Positions 9,306 through 19,606 are shown, numbered from the stretch's first letter. The stretch: DNA of 55,822 bases from Cyanobacterium sp. T60_A2020_053 (GCA_015272165.1 JACYMF010000065.1:1-55822); one strand, 5' to 3'. Notes: generated by a model not told the origin, from the sequence alone. Translations and numbers: made by a program.

Positions 9306-10031
9306 CTAATTAATCATTTGAAAAGTAAATTTAAGTTGATTATTGCGCCCTAAAATTAGGCTATCCCCTGATTTTACCAGCGCCCTTCCCCCTTTTTTAA
9401 GTTTCTGATTGTTAAGAAATGTACCATTAGCACTTCCTGCATCCTCAATATAACAACCTTCAGAGCTAACATATAAATAAAAATGACGGCGAGAAATAAC
9501 ATCGCTATGGGGTAAAGGGGATAAATCCACATCAATTTTATACTCATCATTGACACGACCAACAGTTATAATCGGTTGATTGAGAGGTATGATAAAAACT
9601 TTTTGGCTAGTTTCATGAATGAGATTAAAACTAGCTGGAGTAGTTTCTAAAACTGTCGCTTCTGAGTTGATTTTTGTTGATAAATCCTCCATAATTGTTG
9701 GCTCATTATTAAGGTTAATATTATTGGCTAAATAATGGCTAGTTTGTTTACTTTCAGCGATAACTGCTTTTTGCTTTTCTATTTCGATTTGAGCAATTTT
9801 GTCTAAGGAATTATCTAAATCAGTGGGTGCATTTTCATCGACGGAGGGCGCTATCTTTTTACTTTTTGGCTTGAATATTAAACCGATATCTAATTCTGTT
9901 TTTTCGATTTCTGGGGTGGGGTGAAGGGCGCTGGATTCAGTCAAAGGTGAAATTGTTATCCCACAATTATCACAATATTTACTATAGTCTTGATTTTGGT
10001 GTCCACATTGATGACAAGTAATCATTTTCAT
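9306..10031 (-). CDS. zinc-ribbon plus FHA domain protein
   Basis: A 241-residue signalling-type protein. The N-terminus is a zinc ribbon (CHQCGHQNQDYSKYCDNCG, two CxxC pairs), then a variable linker (about 30-140) and a C-terminal FHA domain (about 145-238) that should bind phosphothreonine peptides. FHA hallmarks are VGRVNDEYKIDVDLSPLP, the SRRHFYL motif and SANGTFLNNQKLKKG. Both the linker and the FHA loop contain copies of the iterated AGCGCCC sequence. This architecture is common in cyanobacteria. The partner kinase is not in view. Two starts two codons apart (MKMIT or MIT) are possible. Confidence 0.88.
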   Translation of the reverse strand: MKMITCHQCGHQNQDYSKYCDNCGITISPLTESSALHPTPEIEKTELDIGLIFKPKSKKIAPSVDENAPTDLDNSLDKIAQIEIEKQKAVIAESKQTSHYLANNINLNNEPTIMEDLSTKINSEATVLETTPASFNLIHETSQKVFIIPLNQPIITVGRVNDEYKIDVDLSPLPHSDVISRRHFYLYVSSEGCYIEDAGSANGTFLNNQKLKKGGRALVKSGDSLILGRNNQLKFTFQMIN

Positions 10032-10228
10032 AATTTTATTTTAAAATAAAAGCTATTTTTTAGAAAAATATTTGCAGTCTTTAGATTTTGATGAAAATTT
10101 AATTTAGTGATAATTACGGTTTACTGAATAAATCACATCCTCATAAATATTAAGAATTTTTAAGGATTAAAAACAAAAAAAGCAACCCTTACTCCATCTT
10201 ACAATCATAAGACTAGCGCCCTTCATCG

Positions 10229-10277
10229 CCGTGCAATAAATTTCACGGCTACCGTAATGCCGTTTAATAAATTAAAC
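10229..10277. repeat. diverged twin palindrome (family B type)
   Basis: CCGTGCAATAAATTTCACGG (10229-10248) and GTTTAATAAATTAAAC (10262-10277), 13 bp apart. The order and spacing match the other copies although both palindromes have drifted while staying self-complementary. The rest of the 341-bp gap (10032-10372) is AT-rich, with one AGCGCCC motif at 10214 and a worn CTGAATAAATC terminus near 10125. Confidence 0.6.
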
Positions 10278-10372
10278 TCTTTAATTATCCATCATCAAAA
10301 CTCAATTAGACGTGAGCAAATTTCATAGTATTCCAGCTATCTTTAAATTTACCTTTTCCCTTTTATACATAT

Positions 10373-11860
10373 TTATCTATAATCAACGTCAATATAATTA
10401 ATCTTAGCGTAAGGTTCAAGTGCCTGTAAAACTTTTTGCCCATAGCTACGATAATTAACACGATTATCGAGTAAGGCTAAAACCCCTTGATTTTTTCGTA
10501 ATCCTACCGTTAATTGTTGTAAATTACGAATAGCATGGGGTAATAAATATAAACGAAACCAATCTTTTTTTTGTTGTTTATAGTAGCTAACTTGAGCACT
10601 AATGAGAGGATTTTCTAATGAAGGAATGGGCAAAGTTGGCATAATTAATAATTGGGGTGGAGTAATTTTTTCTTGATATTCTTGCCAAAAATTTAAACTA
10701 CAGACTAAAATTATATTGTTAGCAAAATTGATTTCATTTAATTTCACTCTTGAGCCAAATTGTGATGCTAAATATGTGGTAATTTGAGCTTGTAATGGCA
10801 CATCTTCAATAATAATAACAATTGGTTGATGATTAATTTTTATACTAGCCACAAGGGCGCTTATTTCCTTACTAATACTATCTTTAAATTGCGGTTCATT
10901 GGGAAAAGGACATTTTTCAGGAAGATATAATTTTATAATCTCATTAGGCGTATGGGGTGAAAATTTTAAACAGGTATAGTCTTCTGTTTTGATGCCTAAT
11001 AATTCTCCATAATCTTTAGCTTGTTTGTCGGGCGCTAGATAATTAGCAATTAAAATTAATTTTTTTTGTCTTAAAATATCTTTAAATTCTTGATTGATAT
11101 TTAAAGGAGAAGATTTTAAAATGAATTGTTTCTGATTATGACCAGTTTCTACATAGTTAACATAATACTGAGAATCTAATAATTGCTTTAAAAAATTAAT
11201 TATTTTGACACTTATTTTTCCATTAGCTGATAAAAATTTGAGCAAATCTACTAATAATTTTTTTTCTCTATATTCTAGTAGATAACGATTATATGGGTTA
11301 ATAGGATGATTATTAATAATTTGAGATAGATGTTCAAAATTCCTTTCAATTAAAAGATGATAATTAGAATTATCTTTTAAAATAATGTCTAAATCTTCTT
11401 GAGTAATAGTGATAGTTAAAATATTATTAATAGAGTCTGGTAATTTTTCTGCTTCATCAATAATGGTAGGAATATCATCAGTAAATTGTTCAATATTTTC
11501 TAACCAAAATTGAGAATTTAAAAAAAGTAATTGATCTTGATTAAAATTAATTTGTTCGCTAATTATTTTTTTGCGAATAGGTATAACTTCCATTAAACGG
11601 GGAATATGATCATTAATTAATTGGTTTTGTTTTTCTTCATTTGTAACAACAATTATTCGTTCCGATGAAAGCAAAGCAGGGGTTAAAAAACTTGGGTAAT
11701 AAGTTTGATAATTAACTCCTGTTTGAATCATGGTACAGCGCCCTAACCTCAAGCCACGAGCTATCATTCTTGCCATCGTCAGATGATGCACCCAATTATT
11801 ATTAGAATTGCTTAAAATCGCTCTTAATTGTCTATGAACTTCAACTTCTAACATTATCAA
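10373..11860 (-). CDS. DinG-like helicase homologue with degenerate Walker A
   Basis: A 495-residue protein resembling the DinG/XPD superfamily 2 helicases. The Walker B-like box is IIDEAEKLP (about residues 136-144). The C-terminal third follows the DinG pattern (LLIMPTLPIPSLENPL, LPHAIRNLQQLTVGLRKNQG, ALLDNRVNYRSYG). Where a GxGKT/S loop should occur after the MARMIARGLRLGR segment, the sequence is IQTGVNYQTYYPS, with no Lys-Ser/Thr. The four Fe-S cysteines of DinG are also not visible. It may be a non-hydrolysing paralogue. A start two codons later (MLEVEV) is equally likely. No operon partner. Confidence 0.7.
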   Translation of the reverse strand: MIMLEVEVHRQLRAILSNSNNNWVHHLTMARMIARGLRLGRCTMIQTGVNYQTYYPSFLTPALLSSERIIVVTNEEKQNQLINDHIPRLMEVIPIRKKIISEQINFNQDQLLFLNSQFWLENIEQFTDDIPTIIDEAEKLPDSINNILTITITQEDLDIILKDNSNYHLLIERNFEHLSQIINNHPINPYNRYLLEYREKKLLVDLLKFLSANGKISVKIINFLKQLLDSQYYVNYVETGHNQKQFILKSSPLNINQEFKDILRQKKLILIANYLAPDKQAKDYGELLGIKTEDYTCLKFSPHTPNEIIKLYLPEKCPFPNEPQFKDSISKEISALVASIKINHQPIVIIIEDVPLQAQITTYLASQFGSRVKLNEINFANNIILVCSLNFWQEYQEKITPPQLLIMPTLPIPSLENPLISAQVSYYKQQKKDWFRLYLLPHAIRNLQQLTVGLRKNQGVLALLDNRVNYRSYGQKVLQALEPYAKINYIDVDYR

Positions 11861-12306
11861 TTTAAGTTTTGTATAATATTCTAATTATATAGATTCTATA
11901 ACCATTCTCAATCGTTAGTAAAAATTAATTATTAGAAACAAATATCGAAGATACCATCTCTTTTACCTCTTATTTTTTGCAATATTAAATAATTTAATTG
12001 CCATAATTCATTTAATATTGTCATATTACTTTAAGTGTGATAAATTATTAGTAGAAATAAAGAATATAGTATTTTTGATGTTTAAAAAAATAAGCTATTG
12101 AAAATTATGATAGTATTCTAAAATAACTCAGGAGATATTACTATTTTTCCTTACTATCTTTAATAAAGAAAGAATTTAACTGAAAATTATTCAAAAATAA
12201 AAGGTTTAAAACTCTGTCTTTCAAACAAAACTTAAACAAAAAATATTCTAGTGTAACCTATCTTTAAATTTACTTTCGCTCCTTGCCCTTTTCACTAATT
12301 GTAATT
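11861..12306. other. AT-rich intergenic region between divergent genes
   Basis: 446 bp between the divergent DinG-like gene and tex. Very AT-rich, with poly-A/T tracts suited to promoters. An AAAGGTTTAAAACTCTGTCTT segment near 12200 recurs in modified form near 16312. No coding, RNA gene or element with recognisable ends was seen. Confidence 0.4.
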
Positions 12307-14466
12307 ATGTTTGATATTGCCGCTATTATTGCCCATGAATTAAATATTAATCTTCATAGTATTAAAGCCTCCTTAGAATTATTACAAGAAGGCTGTACTA
12401 TTCCTTTTATAGCTCGTTATCGAAAAGAGCGCACCTCCTCCCTCAACGAAATCCAATTAAGAGCCATTGCCGATCGTTTTGCTTATTTACAAGAATTAGA
12501 GCAAAGAAAACAATTTATCATTGATGCTATTGCTTCTCAAAATAAACTCCATGACAGTTTAAAGCTACAAATAGAGGCTTGTTTACTAAAAAATGATCTC
12601 GAAGACCTTTATTTACCTTACAAGCCCAAACGGCGCAGTCGTGCCACCAGCGCCCTCCAACGTGGTTTAAATCCTTTGGCTGAGTGGCTAAAAATTCAAA
12701 ATAACCCTAAATCTCAGGGATTATCAGTGATTAAAGAAGCGCAAAAATATCTTTCTGAGGAGGTGCAAACTGTAGAAGATGCGGTGACGGGCGCTGGGGA
12801 TATTATCGCCGAGGAAATCGCTGAAAATGCCCAATTTAGGGCTTATATTCGAGAATTTCTTGGTAAAAATAGTCTAATTATTGCCAAAATCAAAAAAGAT
12901 TATCCCGAAGGCACAACAAAGTATGAAATGTATCGCAATTTTTCTATTGATCTAACTAAAATTGCCCCTCATAATCTTCTCGCTTTATTTAGAGGAGAAA
13001 ATGAGAAAATTATTAGTTTTGACCTTGATTTTGACCAAGAAGAAATCATTAATTATCTCATCTATAAAATTATAAAAACCAAAGACAAATCTATCAGAGA
13101 AATCTATCAGAATATCATTGAAGATAGCTTTAAAAGACTATTAAAACCTAGCCTAATTAGAGAAATTAGATCAGAAAAAAAAGCCTGGGCGGATCAAGAA
13201 TCTATCAAAACTTTTGAGGCGAATTTACGTCAATTATTACTATCGCCCCCCGCAGGAATGCAACCAACCATGGGCATTGATCCGGGTTTTCGCACGGGGT
13301 GTAAAGTAGCCATAGTATCGGAAACTGGACAATTTCTCGACTATACCACCATTTTTCCTCACACTGGAGCAGAAAAAAGAGCTATTAGTGCGAATACCAT
13401 TAAAAATCTTATTCAGAAGCATAACATAAAATTGATTGCCATTGGTAACGGTACCGCAGGACGAGAAACCGATGAATTTATCAGCGCCCTCCTCCGTGAT
13501 TTAGCATCTCCCCCTGTAAAAGTAATGGTTAACGAATCGGGCGCTTCCATTTACTCCGCTAGTGACGTGGCTATTGCTGAATTTCCCAACCTTGATTTAA
13601 CGGTGAGGGGCGCTGTGAGTATCGCCAGAAGATTGCAAGACCCTTTAGCAGAATTAGTAAAAATCGATCCTAAATCTATCGGTGTCGGACAATATCAACA
13701 TGATGTAGATCAAAAACTACTCCAAGAAAAACTATCTCAAACAGTGGAAAGTTGCGTTAATTATGTCGGAGTTGACCTTAATACAGCCTCACCACAACTA
13801 TTAGTTTTTGTCTCAGGAATAAATCCCACTATTGCCAATAATATTGTTAATTATCGAGATCAAAAAGGAGCATTTAAAACAAGAAAAGAATTACTAAAAG
13901 TATCGAAATTAGGTGCAAAAACCTTTGAACAGTGCGCCGGATTTTTACGCATTCGTGACGGACAAAATCCCCTTGATAATACCGCAGTGCATCCCGAAAG
14001 TTATCCAATTGTGGCAGAAATTGCCCAAGATTTAAACTTACCATTAAAACAAATTGACAAAATCAGTCCTTTAATAAAAAATATCCCTTTAGAGCGTTAT
14101 ATTAATGACCAAATCGGTTTACCCACCTTACAAGATATTGTCAGCGAATTAGCAAAACCCGGACGAGACCCTCGCGCCGAATTTAGTTATGCTAGTTTTC
14201 GGGATGACATAAAAGAAATTAGCGACTTAAAAGAAGGCATGATATTAGAAGGGGTGGTGACAAATGTTGTCAACTTTGGTGCATTTGTAGATATTGGTGT
14301 CCACCAAGATGGATTAGTACATATATCCCAACTAGCTGACCGATTTGTGCAAGATACTACCGAAGTCGTCAAAGTGGGAGAAGTCATAAAAGTCAGGATT
14401 TTAGAAGTTAATGAGAAATTAAAACGAATTAGTTTATCTCGAAAAGATATTAATCCTATAGTTTAG
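12307..14466 (+). CDS. tex: Tex-family S1 RNA-binding protein
   Basis: Transcription accessory protein Tex, a nucleic-acid binding protein present in most bacteria. Domains in order: Tex N-terminal helical region (about 1-190, with GCTIPFIARYRKERTSSLNE and LEDLYLPYKPKRRSRA), YqgF/RNase H-like domain (about 310-440, MGIDPGFRTGCKVAIVS), helix-hairpin-helix region (about 480-560, NTASPQLLVFVSGI) and a C-terminal S1 domain (about 640-712, LEGVVTNVVNFGAFVDIGVH). The ATG at 12307 gives MFDIAAIIAHEL, the family start; the frame is open eight codons further. Full length (719 residues), no defects. A family A element follows 70 bp after the stop. Confidence 0.95.
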   Translation: MFDIAAIIAHELNINLHSIKASLELLQEGCTIPFIARYRKERTSSLNEIQLRAIADRFAYLQELEQRKQFIIDAIASQNKLHDSLKLQIEACLLKNDLEDLYLPYKPKRRSRATSALQRGLNPLAEWLKIQNNPKSQGLSVIKEAQKYLSEEVQTVEDAVTGAGDIIAEEIAENAQFRAYIREFLGKNSLIIAKIKKDYPEGTTKYEMYRNFSIDLTKIAPHNLLALFRGENEKIISFDLDFDQEEIINYLIYKIIKTKDKSIREIYQNIIEDSFKRLLKPSLIREIRSEKKAWADQESIKTFEANLRQLLLSPPAGMQPTMGIDPGFRTGCKVAIVSETGQFLDYTTIFPHTGAEKRAISANTIKNLIQKHNIKLIAIGNGTAGRETDEFISALLRDLASPPVKVMVNESGASIYSASDVAIAEFPNLDLTVRGAVSIARRLQDPLAELVKIDPKSIGVGQYQHDVDQKLLQEKLSQTVESCVNYVGVDLNTASPQLLVFVSGINPTIANNIVNYRDQKGAFKTRKELLKVSKLGAKTFEQCAGFLRIRDGQNPLDNTAVHPESYPIVAEIAQDLNLPLKQIDKISPLIKNIPLERYINDQIGLPTLQDIVSELAKPGRDPRAEFSYASFRDDIKEISDLKEGMILEGVVTNVVNFGAFVDIGVHQDGLVHISQLADRFVQDTTEVVKVGEVIKVRILEVNEKLKRISLSRKDINPIV

Positions 14467-14538
14467 ACTAATGAAATATTGTAAAACAATCAGCAAGCTA
14501 ACAAGAAGTTGCTTAACGAGAAAATAAATGGAGTTAAT

Positions 14539-14786
14539 TAGGGTTTGCTGAATAAATCAAAAATCTTATCAAATAAAGATTTTTAGCATCATAAAAACCC
14601 AAAAAAGCGCCAAAAGTAGGGTTTTTTTTAGAGAAAATGCAGTATTTTCTTGTCACTAATCGACAATTTTTAATACAAAGTCAGAATTTATCACAGTATT
14701 CAGTTATGCTAAAGTCTTTAATTGATCAGCCTTTTCACTATCCACTTCCCACTCCCCTAACAACACCACTTTTTCAGCAACCCCTA
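14539..14786. mobile_element. family A element, copy at 14.5 kb
   Basis: 248 bp with left end TAGGGTTTGCTGAATAAATC and right end complementary to TAGGGGTTGCTGAAAAAGTG: both termini are intact. The interior is non-coding. It lies in the gap between tex and the PatA-like gene, whose remaining ~170 bp show nothing else. Confidence 0.75.
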
Positions 14787-14884
14787 ATTATTCCTTAAAA
14801 GTTAGGTTTTTCATCTTTTTTACTTTTTTTTTTGAACTGCAAAAAAAGAGGAGTATAAGCAATTATAATTATTTTCAAAAACGA

Positions 14885-16177
14885 TTATGATACTTTTTGG
14901 GCGACAGTTAAATACTGTGTAACCATTTCTAATAATTGCTCTTTGGTAAATGGTTTTGCTAAGTAATTATTAGCACCAAATTCTTTAATTTTTTCCATAC
15001 TTAATAAATTAGTATTACCACTGACAATGACGATAGGAACATTTTTAAAAGTAGGACTACCTCGCAAAATTTTACATAAACGATTACCATTAATATTAGG
15101 CATTGATAAATCTAATAAAATTAAATTGGGCTTACTAGCAAACAATGTGGGTAAAGATTGCATAGGATTTGGTACAGTTGAAATTTCGTATTGCTCACTT
15201 GCCAAATATTCTTTTATCGTATTTAACATTACTTCGCTATCATCAATACAAACTATTTTATAGTTACTTTTATTGGTACTAATGTTACTAAATACATTTG
15301 ATTTTTTTTCATTGTTAACAGTGTTTAATACTGGATTATATCTGTTAATATCTTCACGATTAACTACAGAAATAGAATCAATTTGAGCTTTTAATATTTG
15401 GGTTGAGGGAATAAAATCATTAGCACGAAGAATAATGGGTAATTTATCTAAAGGAGATTTGGGCGGATAAATAGTAATTACTTGATGTTTAATATAAGGT
15501 AATAGTAATTGTGCTAATTTAGTTTCATCTTGTTTTAGCATTACACTGATACTTCGTAAACTTAAACCTTTCATCATTCCTGCTAATTTTTCTAGCATTT
15601 GTGGAGATAAATTTCCCCCCGATATGGGTTTTTCTAGCAAACTTAAATCCTTGCAAGAAGGGCGCTGGTGAGGTGATTTAATAAAAGGTTGCAGTTTTTG
15701 CCATTGCTTTAATTTATCTACCGAGAATTTAACCAATGTGCTGGTATTCCAACGAGTTTCCATGATAATAGGCATTCTTTCTGGTAAGTCAAAGTTACTA
15801 ATAAAGCGCCCTTCACCGTTGACACAACATAAGTAAGACTCCAAGGCATCTTGGGTTAACTGTCTTAATAAAATAATTGATTGAATGCGACTGAGAGACT
15901 TATAAGTTACTAATTGGTTAATTATCCACAACAAAGGGAATTTTTCTCCGGCGGGAAGACGGGGAATAGAGTTGAAATCAATTTTAGTTAAATTGAGAGA
16001 AAATAAAAGACTTTTGAGGGTATCGAGAGATTGTAGATTATGCTGGGCATGGTGAATTTTACCCTCAATAAAATAAATATCCCACACCACAGAATTATGA
16101 CGAAATTCCCATAAACCTGTTTGTTTGGTTTGCTCATATTTAGTTAAATTTTTAATGGCTATTGAATCTTGATTCAT
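14885..16177 (-). CDS. PatA-like response regulator (DUF4388 + REC)
   Basis: A 430-residue protein with an N-terminal DUF4388/PatA domain (about 1-230) and a C-terminal receiver domain (about 308-425). The receiver has KIVCIDDSEVML (acidic pocket), the phospho-acceptor Asp in LILLDLSMPN, the Thr/Ser in VIVSGNT and the Lys in LAKPFT. PatA-type regulators occur in cyanobacterial Che-like clusters for pili, phototaxis and, in filamentous species, heterocyst patterning. It lies 380 bp downstream of, and on the same strand as, the CheA hybrid kinase and is its likely target. The CheY, CheW and chemoreceptor genes that normally lie between are missing. Confidence 0.88.
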   Translation of the reverse strand: MNQDSIAIKNLTKYEQTKQTGLWEFRHNSVVWDIYFIEGKIHHAQHNLQSLDTLKSLLFSLNLTKIDFNSIPRLPAGEKFPLLWIINQLVTYKSLSRIQSIILLRQLTQDALESYLCCVNGEGRFISNFDLPERMPIIMETRWNTSTLVKFSVDKLKQWQKLQPFIKSPHQRPSCKDLSLLEKPISGGNLSPQMLEKLAGMMKGLSLRSISVMLKQDETKLAQLLLPYIKHQVITIYPPKSPLDKLPIILRANDFIPSTQILKAQIDSISVVNREDINRYNPVLNTVNNEKKSNVFSNISTNKSNYKIVCIDDSEVMLNTIKEYLASEQYEISTVPNPMQSLPTLFASKPNLILLDLSMPNINGNRLCKILRGSPTFKNVPIVIVSGNTNLLSMEKIKEFGANNYLAKPFTKEQLLEMVTQYLTVAQKVS

Positions 16178-16530
16178 AATTTTGTTTTATATTAATTAAA
16201 ATTTATAGAAAATAAGTATATTTGTTATAAATCAAAAAATAACTTTTTTAAGTCTATTCTTGATTAGTTTTAATTTGTGTTGATAATGTATAAAAAATTA
16301 TTGAATAGTAAAGGGTTTAAAATTCCGTCTTTTAAGACGTGGGGAAAGAAACACGGTAGTTTAAGCTATTTTTTTATTTACCTTTCCCCTTACCTTTTGC
16401 CCTTTTTACTCGTTAACATCACCACAAACAATTTACCATTTGATACGATGCATCACTTTTACATTAACAATTTTTTATTATTAGTTAATAATTTATAATA
16501 ATTGATTAATAATTCGTTATAATTACCAAC
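16178..16530. other. AT-rich gap between CheA-type kinase and PatA-like gene
   Basis: About 380 bp without a convincing gene. A frame at 16277-16498 has biased composition and no ribosome-binding site. AATTCCGTCTTTTAAGACGT (16320-16339) can fold into a short hairpin and resembles a sequence near 12205. Confidence 0.35.
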
Positions 16531-16555
16531 CTAATCATTATAATGAAAGATTAAA

Positions 16556-19531
16556 TTATAATTGTGGAATAATTGTGGAGATTCTTGTTAATAATTCTTG
16601 TTCATTATAAGGTTTAGAAAAATAGTCAGTAGCACCTAAATTAAAAGCGATTTGACGATGTTTTTCATTACTGCGAGAGGTTAACATAATAATTGGTAAA
16701 GAATCAAACTCTCGTCTTCCCTTAATTTCTTCTAACACCCCATAACCATCTAAATTAGGCATTTCAATGTCACAAATCACCGCTTCCACTGCCAAACCAC
16801 CTAACAATTTATTAACCGCCTCTTGCCCATCCTTCGCTTCTTCCACCAAATAACCAGCTTTTTCTAAAGTAGAAGCTAAATAACGGCGAATATTGATGGA
16901 ATCATCTACAATCAAAATGCTACGATTAACTGAAGGTGTAAAAGGTAATGAAGAAAATAGTAAATCATTACTATTTTCATAGGTATTTTGAATTAAAGCA
17001 ACTGGATCAACTAAAGGTAAAACTCGACCATCACCGAGAATTAAAGAGCTGATAAACCCTGTTGGTAAAGGGATATAGGATTCAATGGGACGAATAGTCA
17101 CTTCTTGTTCGCCCCAAAAACGCTCTACTTCCAGCGCCCCTAACCCCTCACCTTCACCGACAATAATTACCACCGACTGATTAATAATCGGATTTCCAGC
17201 CATAGGCACAGGTTGAAAAGGTCGATTGAATGATAAAATTTCTGTCAGGGGTATAACCGATAACTCCTGCTGTTGCCACGATACAGTGGAATTATCCCCT
17301 TGATGAATTACCCTTACCTCTCGCACACTGTTAACGGGAATAGCTAAAAATGTCCCACCACTTTCCACAATCATCACTCGCAAAATAGAGGAATTAAAAG
17401 GCACACTGAGAGTAAAAGTTGTACCTTTACCCATGGCAGTTTTCACCTGAATATCTCCGCCAATGTCTTCTAAGTTACTTCGTACTACATCCATACCAAC
17501 ACCACGTCCGGAAAGCTCAGTTACTTTGTCGGCGGTGGTAAAACCGGGGGCAAAAATACTGTTGATGACTTCATTTTGAGACATGAAATCAATTTCCAAA
17601 GATGATTTACCCATCCCCATTAACCGTTGCTTAATTTTCCCTAAATTAATACCCTGCCCATCATCTTCAATGGTAATGATAGTTTTTGTGCCTCGGTTGA
17701 GGGCGCTGATGGTAATATTACCCATAGTTGGTTTACCGTTACTTTGACGAATTTCGGGAGATTCGATACCATGATCAAAAGCATTGCGGATAAGATGAAT
17801 CATGGGAGACTGCAAAGATTCAATCAAAGTGCGATCTAATAAAGTATTATCTCCACTAATTTTGAGGGTAACTTGTTTGCCATATTGTAGGCTCAAATCC
17901 CGAATCAGACGGGGAAAACTTTTTACTAAGTCGCTGAAAGGGCGCATTTGGATGCGTGTCATGTTATTTTGTAGCGCCCGTATAGTTTGATTTAATTCTT
18001 GGATACCTTGATTAATTTCTTGTAAGCCGAGGTTAATATCTTCTTTTACCTCTTTTAACTGTATAATGGTTTCTATTTGCCCTTGGGAAATCAAGTGAAT
18101 ATCAGTATAACGATCCAATTCTAAAGCGTCAAATTGCTCATTTAAACCACCTCTGAGGGCGCTTTGTAAACCTACCATTCCAGCTACAGAAGACTTATCA
18201 TACCAACGGCGTAACTCTTGGTTAGAGTCTTCTAATTTTTCCATCCGTTGATTCATTAATTGAGAAAAGCGCTGTAATTGTTCGAGGCGTAAGTTAACTC
18301 GATTTCGTTCTAAAACTAATTTACCAAATAGGTTGTTTAATTGTTGTAATTGTTGCGCTGAAACTCTCACCGTTTGATATTGATTGGCGGTGACGGGCGC
18401 TTTTTTGGGGTGACGGGCGCTGGTTTCCTCTGCCAATTCCTGTGCTACTTTTTCAATATCAGTAGAAAGATTATTAAAAGCATCACTTAAAGACTCAATA
18501 TCATTATTATCCCAACTCGACTCACCAGCAAACTCCGCAAACTCTGAAGGAATCTCATCAAAAGCAACACTTAAAGACTCAATATCATTACTATCCCAAC
18601 TCGACTCACTAGCCAACTCCGCAAACTCTGAAGGAATCTCATCAAAAGCACCACTTAAAGATGCAACATTATCCAGAGACTGATTAACATTATTTTCAAA
18701 ATCATCAACAGTATTAGTTATTGACTCAGTATCATTATCACTAAATAGAGAAATATCATCACTAGCTGTAAAGAAAAACTCAAAATTATTCGGTAACTTA
18801 TCCACACTGCCACGCATAACTAATGCTTGACAACGGCGCCAAACTTTTAATGCTTCCCCACAAAAATTTTGTAATACTTCCCCTTCCAAATTAAAACTTT
18901 GCATTTGAATGGATAAACAAAGCTCAATAAAAGGACTTAAATCAGCCATTTGCCCACATATCAAAAGTTGTTCGCAAGTGGATTGTAACGCCATCAACAA
19001 CCCAGCGCCCTCCACCGTGTCAATTTCTGTGGCAAAATTATTAATAATTCCCTCGATACCTTCCTCAAATAAAACTAAATCAGCGCTAACATCCTCTTGA
19101 TGTAACAAAAAATTTTCATCTTCTTGCTGTAATTCACCCAAATATTGTCGTAATTCTGTAAAAATAAGCTCAGTAGTAAAAGAAAATTCCGGCGGTATGG
19201 TTTCCAAACCTTGACGGTAACAATCAGCAATGGAGCGCATCTGATCTACCCCTTGTAACAAAAGAGTTTCTACCTGTACATCGATGGTAGTATCATGATA
19301 ACGAACCCTAAGAATCTTAAAAAAATCTTCCAAACCATGGGCAACTTCACTCAACATCATAAAGCCCATCATTCCGGCGCCCCCCTTAACCGAATGAGTA
19401 GCGCGCAAAGCCATATCTAACTTGCTAGAATCAGCACTGGTAGAGCTAATATTTAATATACTTGATTCAACGGCATGGAAGCAATCTTCTGCCTCATCAA
19501 GAAAATTCATTTTTATTTGTTGTTGATCCAT
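16556..19531 (-). CDS. CheA-type hybrid histidine kinase (Hpt-HATPase-CheW-REC)
   Basis: A 991-residue CheA-family hybrid kinase. Domains in order: Hpt (1-110, phospho-His in ATHSVKGGAGMMGF), an acidic linker with a 28-residue tandem repeat (about 315-375, FDEIPSEFAE...SWDSNDIESL), a dimerisation helix region rich in Gln (about 405-560), HATPase (about 560-710; LIRNAFDHGIESPE, IEDDGQGINLG, GRGVGMDVVRSNLEDIGGD), CheW-like domain (about 715-850) and REC (about 868-988; ILIVDDS, CDIEMPNLDG, KPYN). The ATG at 19531 (MDQQQIKMNFLDEAED) is the family start; the longer frame begins in spacer DNA. It probably phosphorylates the PatA-like protein encoded downstream. Input receptors are not local. Confidence 0.92.
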   Translation of the reverse strand: MDQQQIKMNFLDEAEDCFHAVESSILNISSTSADSSKLDMALRATHSVKGGAGMMGFMMLSEVAHGLEDFFKILRVRYHDTTIDVQVETLLLQGVDQMRSIADCYRQGLETIPPEFSFTTELIFTELRQYLGELQQEDENFLLHQEDVSADLVLFEEGIEGIINNFATEIDTVEGAGLLMALQSTCEQLLICGQMADLSPFIELCLSIQMQSFNLEGEVLQNFCGEALKVWRRCQALVMRGSVDKLPNNFEFFFTASDDISLFSDNDTESITNTVDDFENNVNQSLDNVASLSGAFDEIPSEFAELASESSWDSNDIESLSVAFDEIPSEFAEFAGESSWDNNDIESLSDAFNNLSTDIEKVAQELAEETSARHPKKAPVTANQYQTVRVSAQQLQQLNNLFGKLVLERNRVNLRLEQLQRFSQLMNQRMEKLEDSNQELRRWYDKSSVAGMVGLQSALRGGLNEQFDALELDRYTDIHLISQGQIETIIQLKEVKEDINLGLQEINQGIQELNQTIRALQNNMTRIQMRPFSDLVKSFPRLIRDLSLQYGKQVTLKISGDNTLLDRTLIESLQSPMIHLIRNAFDHGIESPEIRQSNGKPTMGNITISALNRGTKTIITIEDDGQGINLGKIKQRLMGMGKSSLEIDFMSQNEVINSIFAPGFTTADKVTELSGRGVGMDVVRSNLEDIGGDIQVKTAMGKGTTFTLSVPFNSSILRVMIVESGGTFLAIPVNSVREVRVIHQGDNSTVSWQQQELSVIPLTEILSFNRPFQPVPMAGNPIINQSVVIIVGEGEGLGALEVERFWGEQEVTIRPIESYIPLPTGFISSLILGDGRVLPLVDPVALIQNTYENSNDLLFSSLPFTPSVNRSILIVDDSINIRRYLASTLEKAGYLVEEAKDGQEAVNKLLGGLAVEAVICDIEMPNLDGYGVLEEIKGRREFDSLPIIMLTSRSNEKHRQIAFNLGATDYFSKPYNEQELLTRISTIIPQL
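18487..18654 (-). repeat. 84-bp tandem repeat inside the CheA-type gene
   Basis: Two 84-bp copies, nearly identical in DNA, encode FDEIPSEFAE-(LA/FA)-xESSWDxNDIESLS. A third partial copy begins SDAFNNLS. The unit is an exact multiple of three, so the linker can lengthen or shorten without a frameshift. Confidence 0.85.
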
Positions 19532-19606
19532 GATTGATTGAGTAAGAGATAGTGAGCAAAAAAAGATTTTCACCTTACCATATTCTATATGGTAATGATT
19601 CCATGA

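Noticed and set aside
16277-16498. Open frame of 73 codons on the plus strand
   Set aside because: AT-rich composition, no ribosome-binding site, no recognisable family, and it crosses a degraded repeat-like stretch between two minus-strand genes.
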